DNA of 64,000 bases from Pseudisothecium myosuroides (lineage: Eukaryota > Streptophyta > Bryopsida > Hypnales > Lembophyllaceae): the NCBI GenBank assembly GCA_951799445.1, contig OX637293.1, forward strand, positions 4,340,001 to 4,404,000, in the 5' to 3' direction. The position numbers and the translations under genes are program-made. Below the pieces are notes generated by a model that saw nothing but the letters and a program-made list of their open reading frames with translations, was not told where the DNA came from and made no database searches. This document shows positions 11,121 through 22,589 of the stretch, piece after piece; the first letter of the stretch is position 1, and each line of letters opens with the position of its first letter.

Positions 11121-12819
11121 CCCTTGAAGGACGGACCCATGACCAATGATTTCAAGCCTCACTACCTATCACTCAGTTTTCTACCATTTTGCAACTAGAT
11201 ATGTATGAAAAATTTTATATTTATTTTTCAGAGATGGAACCACATGTCTTCTATACTTCATAGATTTTTTAGATTTTTTTGAGAATTTTTGAAAAAAAAG
11301 TGAAGAAAAATCATATCAAATAGAAAAATATTTCAGAAAATCAAAAAAAATTTCACCATGTGTGTATATTACGGTGACAAACATCATAGTATAAATTCAA
11401 TTTTTGTATCATTCCATAATTAAAAAATAATAGACATTGATAATGCATCTAAAGTTCAAATTGCAATAAAATATTCAATATTAGGAATTTTTTCAAAATT
11501 TAAATTGGAGTAGAAACTAGAGTATATGACCTTCATTTTGTTAGTTGGGCTCAAATTTCAAAAAATATTATTTTTGTAGAGAAATTTGAGATTTAGAGCA
11601 AGGAGCAGCAACTTTCCAAAATACACTAAAATAGCACATTTTGTGATCTGTTTATTTTACTAGCTTCTCATTTACTTGAAGACAAACACTAGCAAGGCTA
11701 CAAACTCAATTGAAGATTCTTCATAATCCACCAAGAGAGGTCAACAACAAAAAAGTGAATGAAAAAATGCTTCCAATCTTTGTGTAGACCACAATATTTT
11801 CATACATAAGCCACAAAATGGCTTTGGCGGCATTACTGAGTTAAAAATACCTTGTAGTGAATAATGAAACTCTTAACTTGATTTTGGCAGTTAGCTTCAC
11901 TGGCAACTTCAATTCTAGACCTTCATAACATTCAGTGGCACTCAGAGAGATTGAATTTTCCTCTCTGGAGTCCTCATCCACCAAATTCATCCACACATCA
12001 TCAATGTAGTAGCAGGACATTTATGGTATGCTCCTTTTTTTTGCTTATTCAAGGACTAAACATACAAATCAACAAATAATTGTAAAGAAAAATGATTTGC
12101 CCAAAATCCCAAGCTAAAGTCCATTGGGTAACATACCAATGCAATCTACCATGTGGCCATCAATAACTTAATTTCAATTTTCAAGTGAGAAGAGAAGCTC
12201 TTTATATACACATAGGGTGATAGGAGGTAGAACAACCCATGTGGGATATATAAATTAGAATTTGTAGTTTCTCAACCACTCATAGTTAAGTCAAAAGTAA
12301 GAATTGTGATTGAAGTAGAATTTTAGGACTCATTTAAGCACAATATAATAACTTATTTCAAAAAAATTGAACCTAGAAAAGTTGGTAAATTGAGATAAAT
12401 TTCATCCCCAAAAATCCGTTTGGAATTTCGATCCTCCAATCAAAAGTTATGGACAAATTTCAGAGAGGATGTTTGAAAATGTCAAAAAAAAAATCCTTTC
12501 TAGCCCTTCTCTGAAACTTGTCCATAACTTTTGATTGGAGGATTGAAATCCCAAATGAATTTTTGGAGATTAAAACTTAATTTAATTTACCAACTTTTCA
12601 TAATTTAGAGTTTTTTGAAAAAAATTATTCTACTATGCCTATTGAAATTTTATTTTTTTGCACAAAAAATTGCAGGATTTTACACCTAACTAGTATGAGA
12701 ATGTATAGAAAAAAATTCAAAAATTTTGACTACACAAATTGCAAGATATCTGCATTTAAAGTAAAAAAACTAAGTTTTTCAGCACATTGCGGGACTAGAT
12801 TATTTGAATTTGAACTTTT
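11121..12819. repeat. AT-rich repeat DNA including fold-back element copy 1
   Basis: The stretch begins with another TTAACCCTTGAAGGAC end that shares its TTAA with the preceding MITE. From about 11925 to 12640 it matches 44332-45025 on the same strand. Within it, the segment around 12330-12640 is an inverted repeat centred near 12488 whose arms share TCCATAACTTTTGATTGGAG. The right arm is cut off near 12640. The end (about 12690-12790) is the inverse of DNA at 55190-55290. No gene was seen. Confidence 0.65.
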
Positions 12820-13403
12820 TTAACCCTTTAGTGATTGGTTGACCACTTTTTGGTCGAATTTTGGATTCTTTGTCTTTTACTACCCTCAATATAGGGTATT
12901 TGAAAAAATTCAAAGAGTAATGCAAATAGAGCTTTAGCATGCCCTCCAAATAAATCCAGTTTCAAAGAATTTTGTGCAGTTACAAGGTAGTTGTGCTTGT
13001 CCAAAGAGAAGAGGGCCGACCTGAGTCATACCTTCTAAGTTGCATATATATTCAGCAAGTCATGTGATTCTATTTGAAATTGACGCCTAAGAACAATAGA
13101 AACATTGCCCAGCAATCGCATAAATTGTGGAGGCATGTTTCAAAAGTTATGGACAATAATATATTATAGTGCTTCAGCTGAAGGCTACTTTGATGCATCA
13201 CACTTTGAAGATCACTCACAACAAATTGCACCGTTAGATCATGTTCAATTTTTGTTTTTTTCACAGATAATGCCTACAACATCAATTCCTACGGTCTGAT
13301 TTGGGATTACTTCCTTGGAGTAGTGATGAAATTTCCCTTTTCCAAATTTGTATTCAAAAACTGCGCTCACCCCCCAAATCAACCACGGTCACTAAAGGAT
13401 TAA
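12820..13403. mobile_element. TTAA element, 584 bp
   Basis: The left end TTAACCCTTTAGTGATTGG at 12820 is the inverse of the right end CACTAAAGGATTAA closing at 13403. The right TTAA (13400-13403) is shared with the neighbouring element. No transposase is encoded; the small open frames inside are not convincing. Confidence 0.65.
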
Positions 13404-14077
13404 TTTTACTTTTTTGCACTACAAAGTTTTGAGCTTTACATCTTTATGGTGGAGAATTGAATTGAAAGTCTAGAGAAAAAAAAACTCAAAAAAAAATAAT
13501 TTTTATTCTTTAAATTGTTAAGTAGAAGTAAGTACAAGATAGAAGTAAAATCTAAATTATAAATATCTCTAAGATGGAATTAAAATGCACTAATTCCAAC
13601 GGTGAGATTTTTCTAGCAAGGAAACTAAACCATGTGGAACGTTTTTTTTTTGAAAAATTATAAAAATTGCATTCAGAAATGAATCCTACAAGTTATTTTT
13701 TCAAAAAGATACTCTAATTGCCAAAAAAGCAAGATTGTCCATAACTTTTTCATGACAAATCCAAATGGAATGAATCAAGGCTTTCCAAATAGACAAAAAT
13801 ATAATCTATGAGATTTATTTTTTGAAATTCAAATTTTTGAATTTTTTTGGGCTATCCCCCCCCCTCTTCTTCCCTCCCTCTCCCCTGTTTTGAGCTTATT
13901 TGGGCATAATTTTTGTTCCCGAGCACCAATTGAAAAAAAATTATGTTTTTACAAAGCTAATCAATTTTTCTATCTTCAAAAAAAATTCAAAAAATCAAGA
14001 CAAAAATTAAAACTGTAAGTATCTGCCCCAGAATCCCATTTGTCCTCCAAAGGGACAAATGGTCCTTTAGGGGGTAA
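13400..14077 (-). mobile_element. Diverged inverted copy of the 54474-55403 TTAA element
   Basis: Read on the minus strand this stretch starts with CCCCCTAAAGGACCATTTGTCC, follows the same order of blocks as 54478-55399 (a GGGACAAA-like block, the ATAATTTTTGTTCCCGAGC-like block, the CATTCCATTTGGATTTGTCA block, the CAACGGTGAGATT-like block read in inverse) and ends at TTAA 13400. The outer TTAA has decayed to GTAA at 14074-14077. It includes a long pyrimidine tract near 13856-13890. Confidence 0.6.
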
Positions 14078-15723
14078 CCTGACCCCACAACGACGCTAGA
14101 GTGTGAGTGAGGAGCAACGAGCATTGAGCAACAAGCGTTTAGACTTGAGTGCTCGCTAAGACTTTTTTTTACTAGAAATAGACATGTCGGAGTCATAAAT
14201 AGTAATGTTAGATTCAAATATAATAATGTCAAAAATACCAAAATAGAAGTGACTAAATTTTTTTTTCAAATAGTCGATTTGTTGTTTAAAAAGCTTAATT
14301 TAAGATAGTCAATTTAGCATTCAAATGTTGTAGATAGGGCCAAAAATGATAGTCTAGCCTCTCCCACAACAAGAAAAGTACTACCATAGAAGTGATGTGC
14401 AAATGAATTTCATCCATGCCATCTATTCATCATCCATCCAAGGAAGGCCTTATTTACATATTATAATATAAGTCCTATGGTGCTCTCCATCTATTGTTTT
14501 ATGACTCTCTTGCAAATAGAATGCACACACTTTACTACCAAATGTACACATATTGAAACTAGACGCTTCATTCATTATATTATCCTGTAAATCCTAAAGT
14601 TCTATCCTCGTACAACCTAGTAGATGGTTTGCAAGGTTGGACAAGTTGGACAGCGATTCAAAATAAAATAAAATTCATTAGCAAAGAGCTCATTGAATTC
14701 AAGAAGTCATTTCTTGTTGTCAAAAGACCCTTTCACTATTAATTTTGGAGGTAATTTGAACTAAGATTTATTTTTTTAATTCAAAATTATTTATTAAAAA
14801 AAAAAAAAATATCAAAAAAAAAATAAAAAAATTTAGTAAAAAAATTATTTATAAAAAAATTTACAATAAAAAAAATTATTATTTTAAATTCAAGAGATGG
14901 CTCTTTAGATCCAAGGAGCCATTTCTTGTTGCCAAAGGCACCTTTACTTTACTAATAAAAAGATTTTTAGCCTTCTTTGGTGCCAAGAGTCTCTCCTATA
15001 ATTTTTTTGGTATGTCATTAGATAAGACTCTTGGTGCCATAGAAGGCTCCGAGGATCCGAGGACCCATTTTTTGGTACCAAATGATCCTACTTCTATTTT
15101 TGGAGGATCATTTGAAGGTCTTGGATTCTTTGCAAAGGTCCTTCATAGCCACTGGAACGCTCTTTCGAGCCCAAAAGGGCTCGGAACCCAAAGAGGGCTC
15201 CTCGGTGCCCATGATCCCTTCTTTGGTGCCAAAAGGCTCTTCCTTAATTTTTTTGATATATCGTTATGTAGACTCTTGGTACTTTAGAAGCCATTTCTTG
15301 GTGCTAAGGGATTTTTTCTTACTTTTTTGGTATGTCATTAGATCGATTCTTTTTCAAAAATATAATCTTTGGAAAAAAAATCAAAAATCAAAATATTCAA
15401 CTTTTTGTGATTTTTTTTGCACTATCCCTTAAACTCCTTTTTGAATTTAGAGTGGAATAACTTTTTCTCCAAGGCAACAATTGAAATAAAAATTATATTT
15501 ACAAATAGCTAATGTAATTTTTTTTTTTAATTTTTTTTTTTAGGAAATCATGTCAAAAACTGAAGTCACACAAGCCTATCCAAAATTCCAAAAGTGCCTT
15601 GTAGGGATTTTTGGAACTGTAGGGATCAATGCACATGATTGAGGTTCTATATACTAATATACAATGTGAAAAATCCAAGATTTTTTTAGATTGAATCTAA
15701 TTCTCTCAACTAGCAATACATAA
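14078..15723. other. AT-rich repeat and low-complexity DNA, no gene
   Basis: Between 14771 and 14890 the sequence is almost only A and T. From about 14900 to 15350 short motifs recur in tandem-like fashion, such as TTTTTTTGGTATGTCATTAGA near 15002 and 15325 and CTTGGTGCC/CTTGGTAC blocks. The segment 15350-15600 resembles the interior of the neighbouring TTAA elements. Open frames here (for example 15012-15432) use repeated sequence and are not credible genes. Confidence 0.55.
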
Positions 15724-16457
15724 TTAACCCCTAAAGGACTAAGCTGCGTTTTTTGGCAACATAGCGATTTTGGGCAGCTCACTATGAATGGAGTTTTTAT
15801 TTTTTTTCTTTGAAAATTTTACACAACATGTGCCCGAGGAGTAGCTTTAAGGCCCAATAATTTTTATAACTTTTGACTACATAGATAAAAAGTTATTGTA
15901 TGATATGTGATTTTCTTTGAACTTTGGGCAACTCAAAAATTTCTTTAAAAATGACTTTTAAGAAAAATAAAAGTTTGAAATTGGTTCTTTAGATTTATAT
16001 ATACTTGGGAAGCTTTTAATCATTCAATTTTGATCAATGAGTCAAAAGTTATGAGGAGTTTAAGTTTGCGGGTAGGCATGGAGTCTTTGAAAACCATAAT
16101 CGTACCCACAAACTTAAACTCCTCATAATTTTTGACTCATTGATCGAAATTGAATGATTCAAATCTTTCCATATATATATAAAGAACCAATTTCAAATTT
16201 TTATTTTTTTTAAAATTCATTTATAAAGAAATTTTTTGAGCTGCCCGGGCTGCCCAAAGTTCAAAAAAAATCACATATCATACAATAATTTTTTATCTAT
16301 GTAGTCAAAAGTTATGAAAATTGTTGGACCTTAAAGCTACTCCTTGGGCACATGTTGTGTAAAATTTTCAAAGAAAAAAATAAAAACTCCATTTGTAGTG
16401 AGCTGCCCAAAATCGCTATGTTGCCAAAAAAACACAGCTTTTTCTTTTAGGGGTTAA
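15724..16457. mobile_element. 734-bp near-perfect palindromic TTAA element
   Basis: TTAACCCCTAAAGGACTAAGC at 15724 is mirrored by a GCTTTTTCTTTTAGGGGTTAA end at 16457. The whole element is two inverted arms of roughly 350 bp with a short centre near 16076-16108. Matching blocks include TTTTTGGCAACATAGCGATTTTGGGCAGC, GTGCCC(G/A)AGGAGTAGC and GAGGAGTTTAAGTTTG. A transcript would fold into one very long hairpin. It has no coding capacity and is non-autonomous. Confidence 0.85.
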
Positions 16458-16627
16458 ATGTTGGTGTTAGCATAAGAATAATTCAATCAACCTTTGACTT
16501 TAGTAATGCTTCAAAGGAATTACAAATTATAATTGGAAACTTTACATTCTTTGAAATGGTTTCATAATGCCATGTATAGTAGGGTACCAGTCAAAATGGC
16601 GTTTTTGCATTCCTAGGGAACAAAATT

Positions 16628-17115
16628 TCATTGCTACCAACTTTGGCACCTTCCCGAGGGCTGAAAAATTACTTTTCAATCATGAAATTTATGGCACGGG
16701 AACACCTTTATGTTAATAACATGTGTACCACATTTCAAGGTAAAAAGATTCACCAAAAAAAAGATATTCAAAGTCTACCAACATGTGTAGCAGTGAGAAA
16801 TTTTTCACTGCTGTCAACTTTGACACCTTCCCGAGGGCTGAAATATTTTTTTTTTGGCATGAGATCATTTCTATGTTGATATTATTTGTGCCAAATTTCA
16901 AGGTCAAAAGATTTACACAAAAGAAGATATTTGAAATCTACCAACTTGTATAGTTGTAAGAAACAATTTTACTACTGCCAATTTTGATACTCTCCCAAGG
17001 GTTAAAATTTTATTTATTTATCATGAATTTATTATTATGGAATCATCAAATTTCAAGGTTAAAAGATTCACCAAAAAAAAGATATGCTAATTCTAGCAAC
17101 ATGTGTAGTTGTGAG
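16628..17115 (+). repeat. Tandem repeat, about 177-bp unit, three units
   Basis: CACCTTCCCGAGGGCTGAAA recurs at about 16648 and 16825, and as CTCTCCCAAGGGTTAAAA near 16990. Each unit also holds a CATGAAATTTAT-like block, AAATTTCAAGGTnAAAAGATT and ACCAA(C)ATGTGTAG. Units 1 and 2 are most alike; unit 3 is more diverged and shorter. Confidence 0.8.
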
Positions 17116-17607
17116 AATTCTATAGAATTAATTACATCAATCCTCACATGCATGTGAAGAGCTTTCATTTGTAGAGCAAAATAAAATTTAGAATTTCTTC
17201 TAAGATCAAACAATGGTTAAGTTCTCCAAAACAATCACCATAGAAATATTTCACTTGGTAACTAGAATGCTATTACTAAGGGACTTAGAAATGTATTTAG
17301 ATACATTTTTGTACTAGATTAAATTTCCTAACACCACTTTTAATAAGTGTGAACATACAATAACTTTGCATTTTGCAAAAATATAACAATTCAAAGGATT
17401 TTCACTACATCTAAAAATCACATCACCTTTAAAAATCTAAATTGAATCTTATGCAAAATTTGATAGGTCTAGGTTATGAATGTGATGTATTTTGTAAAAT
17501 AAAAACAAAAAAACTACTTACTCTAGATGCATTGTTGCTAAAATTGAAGCCAAATTGTTCAAGGACAACTTGAAATTACACAACTGTAATATTTCATGGC
17601 TCAATTT

Positions 17608-19690
17608 CTCTTGGAGATCACTCCTTGTAAATTAAAGTATATACTTGAGTTAAGAGGCTATTTGATGTGGGTCTATTCACCTTAATTATTTTATTTAAAA
17701 TGACCTTATTTTTTTATGAAAATATACAAGGGAAAGATTTTCAATATCCTATGTTTTTTGTAAATTCATTTATGCGCTTTTTTAAGTGGGACTATCTTAT
17801 GCATAAAATTTAAATGTCTAATTTTTTCCTGCCTCCACCCTTCTTCACAAAATTTTCCTTCCCTTGACTATATACACGTACAAGGAATACACCATGAAAC
17901 CAACAACAATCAATTCAATTCAAGTGCCATTGACCAAGTGGTAGTTTTTAATCCTTCAAGGCCAATCGTCTACATTGAATAGGGGTTTTAAGGGGACCTT
18001 TACTAATTAATTGACATTTCACACTATATAAATATCTACCTTTGTTGTACATCAATAGTTATTGATGTATCCGGGGTTGTATATCATGTTTCAAACTTCT
18101 ACAATTTTCCACAATAAGTCCCTTTAATTTTTTGGTTCCTTTAATACCCCTATTTAGTGTAGTGAATAAACAATTGAAATCCAGATAGGTTCCTATAAAG
18201 TCAATTTTGGTTAAATGTTCATGAAATTTTGACACAAGGTGTGAACATGTTTTTCCTTAGTGACAATGTAATTTTTTTTCTGATTTGATGCCTGAATGAA
18301 AAGTTATATTGCCTTAAACTTTTGGGCATCTTTTTCAAAAACACTCATCAACTTTTGAAATTGGCATGTATATAACTAATAGACTGTAGCATACAATTGT
18401 TGAAAAAGTTTAGTTCTCAAATCACATTCTAAGAGGAGTCAAATATTGTTAGCTATGTTGGGGCAACTTCATGAAAAGACATTTTCTTCTAACTTCAAGC
18501 CCTATCATCTTGTAATTTTTGAAATTAGAGTTCTTCAAATATTTCCTACATATTCCAAATTTTTGTTTCTAATTTTTTTCCACTTGGGTTTTAAATAAAA
18601 AATTTCCTCATTGCATAAGAAATAATCAAAAAATGACTAGTGTATTGCCAATGCACTTAACCTCCTTGCATTGTAGGATGATTTAGAGTAAACGAGACTC
18701 TGTATTTACTTCTAAAATTTTTATAAATGAACCTAAAATTATATAACTATAAATGTTTGAAATCCTCTTTTTTGTGTAGTGCAAAAATTTTACTCCAAGA
18801 GGGCTCGAAGTCTGCTGACCCTGTTTCACAGGAATGAAAAAAAGTTGTTTTTTTTCACTTCAAACATTATAATCTTTCAATCTACATGGTCAAATGGAAA
18901 ATTCTAAAACTGCTAATTTTTTATGCATTCTCCAAAATCAATTTTTTTTTGAATTACAACTATACAAAAGTGTATTAAACAAATATGGCAATGTGTGGAA
19001 AAATTGTGTACAATTTGTTGTTTGTTGAACCCACTAAGGTATATTTTTATATTTGCAATGTGACAATTTTTATTATTTATAGTCAATGCCTTACATTTAC
19101 ACTTATTTTTTTCTATATATACACTACCATTATCATAGCACAATGAAGAGTAGTCAACTACCCTTCACTATAGATTTTTTTGACTATGCCTATTTTATCA
19201 TCCACATGAAATTATCTATTTACATCTATACTCATCATATTGTGAAAAATTTACATGGCCCAGGTTATTTGTCAAGGCTAGCTTGTTAATAAAAACTCCT
19301 ACTAATATATGTTGTTTTTACATAGCCTAATTTTTATATACTACACAAAATAGTGAAATTAGGTTGCCTTAACAATGAGGTTGTCTTACTCCAAGAAAGT
19401 TGCTTTAGAAGCCATCAAAATCAACAAATTCTTCTTTAGATATTTTCATTTGTACACATAGAGTCTCAATTACAACAATACCTAATTCAAAAGTAGTGCA
19501 TTTTTATATAGTAATAGTAAATATTTACATAGTGTCAAATGTCAAGAAATTAGTATGGAGCAATCTAATTTCACTATTTTGTGTAGAATATGTAGCATTT
19601 CATAGACCCTATAATAGCCCTACATATTGTATAAAAAAATTTCATTTTGAATTTAATAGATCTTATCTTTTAACTCATGTATTTTTTCTT
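17608..19690 (+). repeat. Large repeat, inverted counterpart of 53470-56120
   Basis: From the GGAGATCACTCCTTGTAA block at about 17608 to the AGCATTTCATAGACCCTAT block near 19600, the sequence is a diverged reverse complement of 53470-56120. The 53-56 kb copy additionally contains a nested 922-bp TTAA element. This copy has its own extra 190-bp insertion (17976-18165), and a segment near 18900-18990 that is in the opposite orientation to the rest. No coding sequence was recognised. Confidence 0.7.
17976..18165. mobile_element. Short inverted-repeat insertion absent from the paralogous copy
   Basis: The piece begins ATAGGGGTTTTAAGGGGACC and ends in the inverse form CCTTTAATACCCCTAT. It interrupts homology with the inverted copy, which reads straight across this point near 55870. 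The imperfect direct repeat TACATTGAAT / TGTAGTGAAT at the two sides may be its target duplication. It is a small MITE of unknown class. Confidence 0.5.
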
Positions 19691-20779
19691 AAACTCGACA
19701 TATGACTCTTTGAACAAGGTCAAACGGTCTTAAAAACAAAATCCAACAGTCTTTTTAAGCAAGCTACTTCAAGGCATTTTTAGGCGAGCTTTTGAATAGT
19801 ATAGAAATTTAGGATTTAAAAATTTGTAAAATTTGTAAAGGCTTGCTAAAAAAAAGATTTTTGAAAGTTGAGGCTAGAAAGCTTTTGAATAATTTGACAT
19901 CTATCCAAAACTTTCAAGCCACAACCTACAAATGAACGAACTTGTAATGTAAAATATTTTCTACAAGATATCCGAAATTCATTGCCATTTGACTCATGTA
20001 GGTAGCTATTCAGTGGAATGCAATAGAAGTGAATGATGTTATTATTGTTGTATGATGAATAATTGTTAACCGTTACCATAATTCTTAATGAACATATAGA
20101 TTGAGGATGCATTAATTTTGGAAGGACGCAATCTATTATCAAGATTGTCGACCAACAATTATGAGATTATTGATACATTTTTTGTTCTCCAAGAATTTGA
20201 AAGTTGTTCTTTAGACATTTTTTTTGCCCCCACAATGCTTTAGGGTAAAATAGAAGGACAAGTTGTACTAAATTGTCTAACAAAATAAGTGAATCAGTTG
20301 ATGATATCAACATTCAAAATAATTGATTGAAAACAAAGTTAATTTTAATTATTTGCAAATATTTACAAGTTTCTAAAATTTTAGCTTAACTAATTTATCT
20401 TATAGGCACTAGTTTATCAAATTCACACGAGAATTCACACTATTTAGAATGAATATAGTTTGAAATCTTACTATATTGTATTCATTTTCACAAATGAAAA
20501 ACTTTGTAGATAACACCAATTTGAAACAATTTCTACAAGAAACAAGTTATTATAAATTCAAAATTTGTGTTGATACCAATTATCCAATTATGCAGTCTAC
20601 ATGAGTTTATTGTTAGGTTTGGAGAAGATGTGTAAGCCATTCTAATAGGGAAAATTATGGCATATAGCCTACATTCTCCCAACTAGGTGGAGAAATCCAC
20701 ATAGAAGAAGCTAAAAAGATAACAAAGAATACTTCTTCCAACTTAGTGGAGAATCTTCTACTCATTCTTTGAGATGAGT
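19691..20779. other. AT-rich intergenic DNA, nothing recognised
   Basis: The sequence is AT-rich without long open frames, RNA genes or clear element ends. Open frames are under 100 codons and of low complexity. Confidence 0.55.
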
Positions 20780-21668
20780 AAGGTGTCCCCCAACATGCTT
20801 AACTCACTACACTATTCATGCTGCAAATTCCCTCCTAATGTTGAAAACACTTTGAATTTTTGGGTTATGAAGTTTTTTTATATTTATTATTGATAATGAC
20901 TTGAGTATCCCTTTTAAATTTCACTTTTATCTAGTGTGAAGCGCCCCTTAATTTTTGCCAACCCTAGGAAAAAAAGAGATTGGATTTTTTTCACTTTCTC
21001 TCAATAACACCAAAAATAACAAGGCCATTATGGGATGCACGTCTAATGGTTGTGAAGTGGGTGAAGCCAAGCCAAACGAAAGGTGTCTCCCAACATGTTT
21101 AACTCTCTATTCATGTTGTAAATCCCACTAATGTTGAAAACTCTTTGAATTTTTGGTTATGAAGACTTCTTATTGATTTATTATTGGTAATGACTTAAGC
21201 ATCCCTTTTACTAGTGTGAAGTGCCCCTTATTTTTTGCCAACCCTAGGAAAAGAAAAGAGTTTGAATTTTTTTCTCTAGACTATCTCTCGCCAAGGCCAA
21301 AAATAATCAAGTCATTATAGGATGCATGTCTAGTGGTTGTGAAGTAGGTGAGGCCAAGCCAAACAAAAGGTGTCTCCCACTCAACATGTTTACCTCACTA
21401 TTCATGTTGTGAATCCCCCTAATGCTGAAAACTCTTTAAATTTTTGGTTTATGAAGATTTCTTATATTTCTTATCGATGATGACTTGAGCATCCCTTTTA
21501 CATTTCACTTTTACTAAGTGTGGAGTGCCCCTTAATTTTTTTTCCCTACCCTAGCCAAAAAAAAAAAAAATCTCTAGACTATCTCTAGCCGAGGCCAAAA
21601 ATAGCTACAGTAGTGGCCATTATGGGACGCCCGGCTTCTGGCTGCGAAGTGGGTGAGGCCGCGCCTTC
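20780..21668 (+). repeat. Tandem array, about 300-bp unit, leading into the CCCH gene promoter
   Basis: Unit starts (AAGGTGTCnCCCAACATG-like) lie at about 20780, 21080 and 21366. Shared blocks are TGTTGAAAAC(A/T)CTTTGAATTTTTGG, GAAG(C/T)GCCCCTTA, GCCAACCCTAGGAAAA and a TCATTATrGGATGCA...GTGAAGTrGGTGA block. The final block at 21615-21660 is a GC-rich version of this last part (GGGACGCCCGG...GCTGCGAAGTGGGTGAGGCC). Differences between GC-rich and AT-rich versions are mainly C-to-T or G-to-A. Confidence 0.8.
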
Positions 21669-21760
21669 CGAAAGCGCCCTCACTGGCTGCTGCTGCTGCT
21701 GCACTCATGCACGGCAGGGCTCCCAGCGCTCCCTCAGGGCTCAGCCGTGGCGTGGGCACC

Positions 21761-21769
21761 AAACCCTAA
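21761..21769 (+). promoter_or_regulatory. Telobox AAACCCTAA, distal
   Basis: An exact AAACCCTAA lies about 0.8 kb before the CCCH start codon. This is a known plant promoter motif. Occurrence twice in the same 5' flank raises the chance that it is used. Confidence 0.45.
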
Positions 21770-22204
21770 TCCTTCCTTTCCGCTCCTTTTTCTGTGGCCG
21801 CAGCAGCTTTGCTGCCTCTAGACGACTGTAATAAGTTGAATAACTTAAGCTTTCCTTCAGCCTGCCCGGCCTTCAGTAGCCTTTTGCTTTTCCCTCCGTC
21901 CTTCCTTGCTTGGCTCCGTCTCCGTCTCCGTCTCTCCAGCTGGATCGGCCGGCAGTCCCTCCGCGGCGCTCCTTGCTGCTGCCTCCGTCCTCTGCCTGTT
22001 GCCCATCCTTGGGCACCCTTGCATCATTCACTTATTGGCTATTGCGTGCCCGCCACCGCACGCCCAGTTCAGTTTGCTATCCTCGTCCCTCCAGGTGTCT
22101 CGGGACGGACGGACTGAGCATGCGCCGAGCTTGCTCTGCTCCCTCTCATGTGTCGGGTCGCGCCACCGTCGACCTCCTTTTGTTGCGTCCGTCGCGTCCG
22201 TTTG

Positions 22205-22240
22205 TTGTGTGTGCGTGTGCGTGTGCGTGTGTGTGTGCGC
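22205..22240 (+). repeat. GT-rich microsatellite
   Basis: Alternating GT with interspersed GC dinucleotides (GTGTGTGCGTGTGCGTG type) forms a purine-pyrimidine alternating tract in the 5' flank of the CCCH gene. Such tracts can adopt Z-DNA and vary in length. Confidence 0.8.
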
Positions 22241-22519
22241 CTTTTTATTTGTGGGTTTTAAATTTTTTCTTCTGTTTGGTTTGTCGTGGTGTTGCGTGTT
22301 GTGAGGAGAGTTTTGTTAGGGAGAGAGATTGAGAGATTGGAGCTTCGTGTGTGAGGTGATGGGAGGGGTTTGAGCAATGGCGGGGTGTTCGGGGAGAGAT
22401 TAACTTGGCAGAGGGTCGTTGTTTAGGTTTGAGGGTGCGTCGTTGAATCCGTTCCGGGAGAGTGTGAGATTGGGTGGGTGGGCAAGGGTTATTATTATGT
22501 GTTGAGTTCGGTTTTGTGG

Positions 22520-22528
22520 TTAGGGTTT
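22520..22528 (-). promoter_or_regulatory. Telobox (minus strand), proximal
   Basis: TTAGGGTTT lies about 60 bases upstream of the CCCH ATG at 22590, probably in the leader. Confidence 0.5.
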
Positions 22529-22589
22529 CGTGTTTGGAAAAGAGGGGAGGGGAGGGGAAAGTAAGGTTGAGAGGGTGTTAAAGTAAGTG

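Larger units (their letters stand above)
21669..22589 (+). promoter_or_regulatory. GC-rich 5' flank and leader of the CCCH gene
   Basis: Base composition changes sharply from AT-rich repeat to GC- and pyrimidine-rich sequence. It contains a CTG run near 21690, a CTCCGT run near 21914-21938, a GT/GC dinucleotide tract at about 22205-22240 and two teloboxes. Open frames of 107-140 codons overlap each other in different frames, are low-complexity and are probably not genes. Confidence 0.55.

Noticed and set aside
21794..22332. Overlapping frames of 107-140 codons
   Set aside because: They run through CT- and GT-rich simple repeats in the promoter and leader; composition is repeat-driven.
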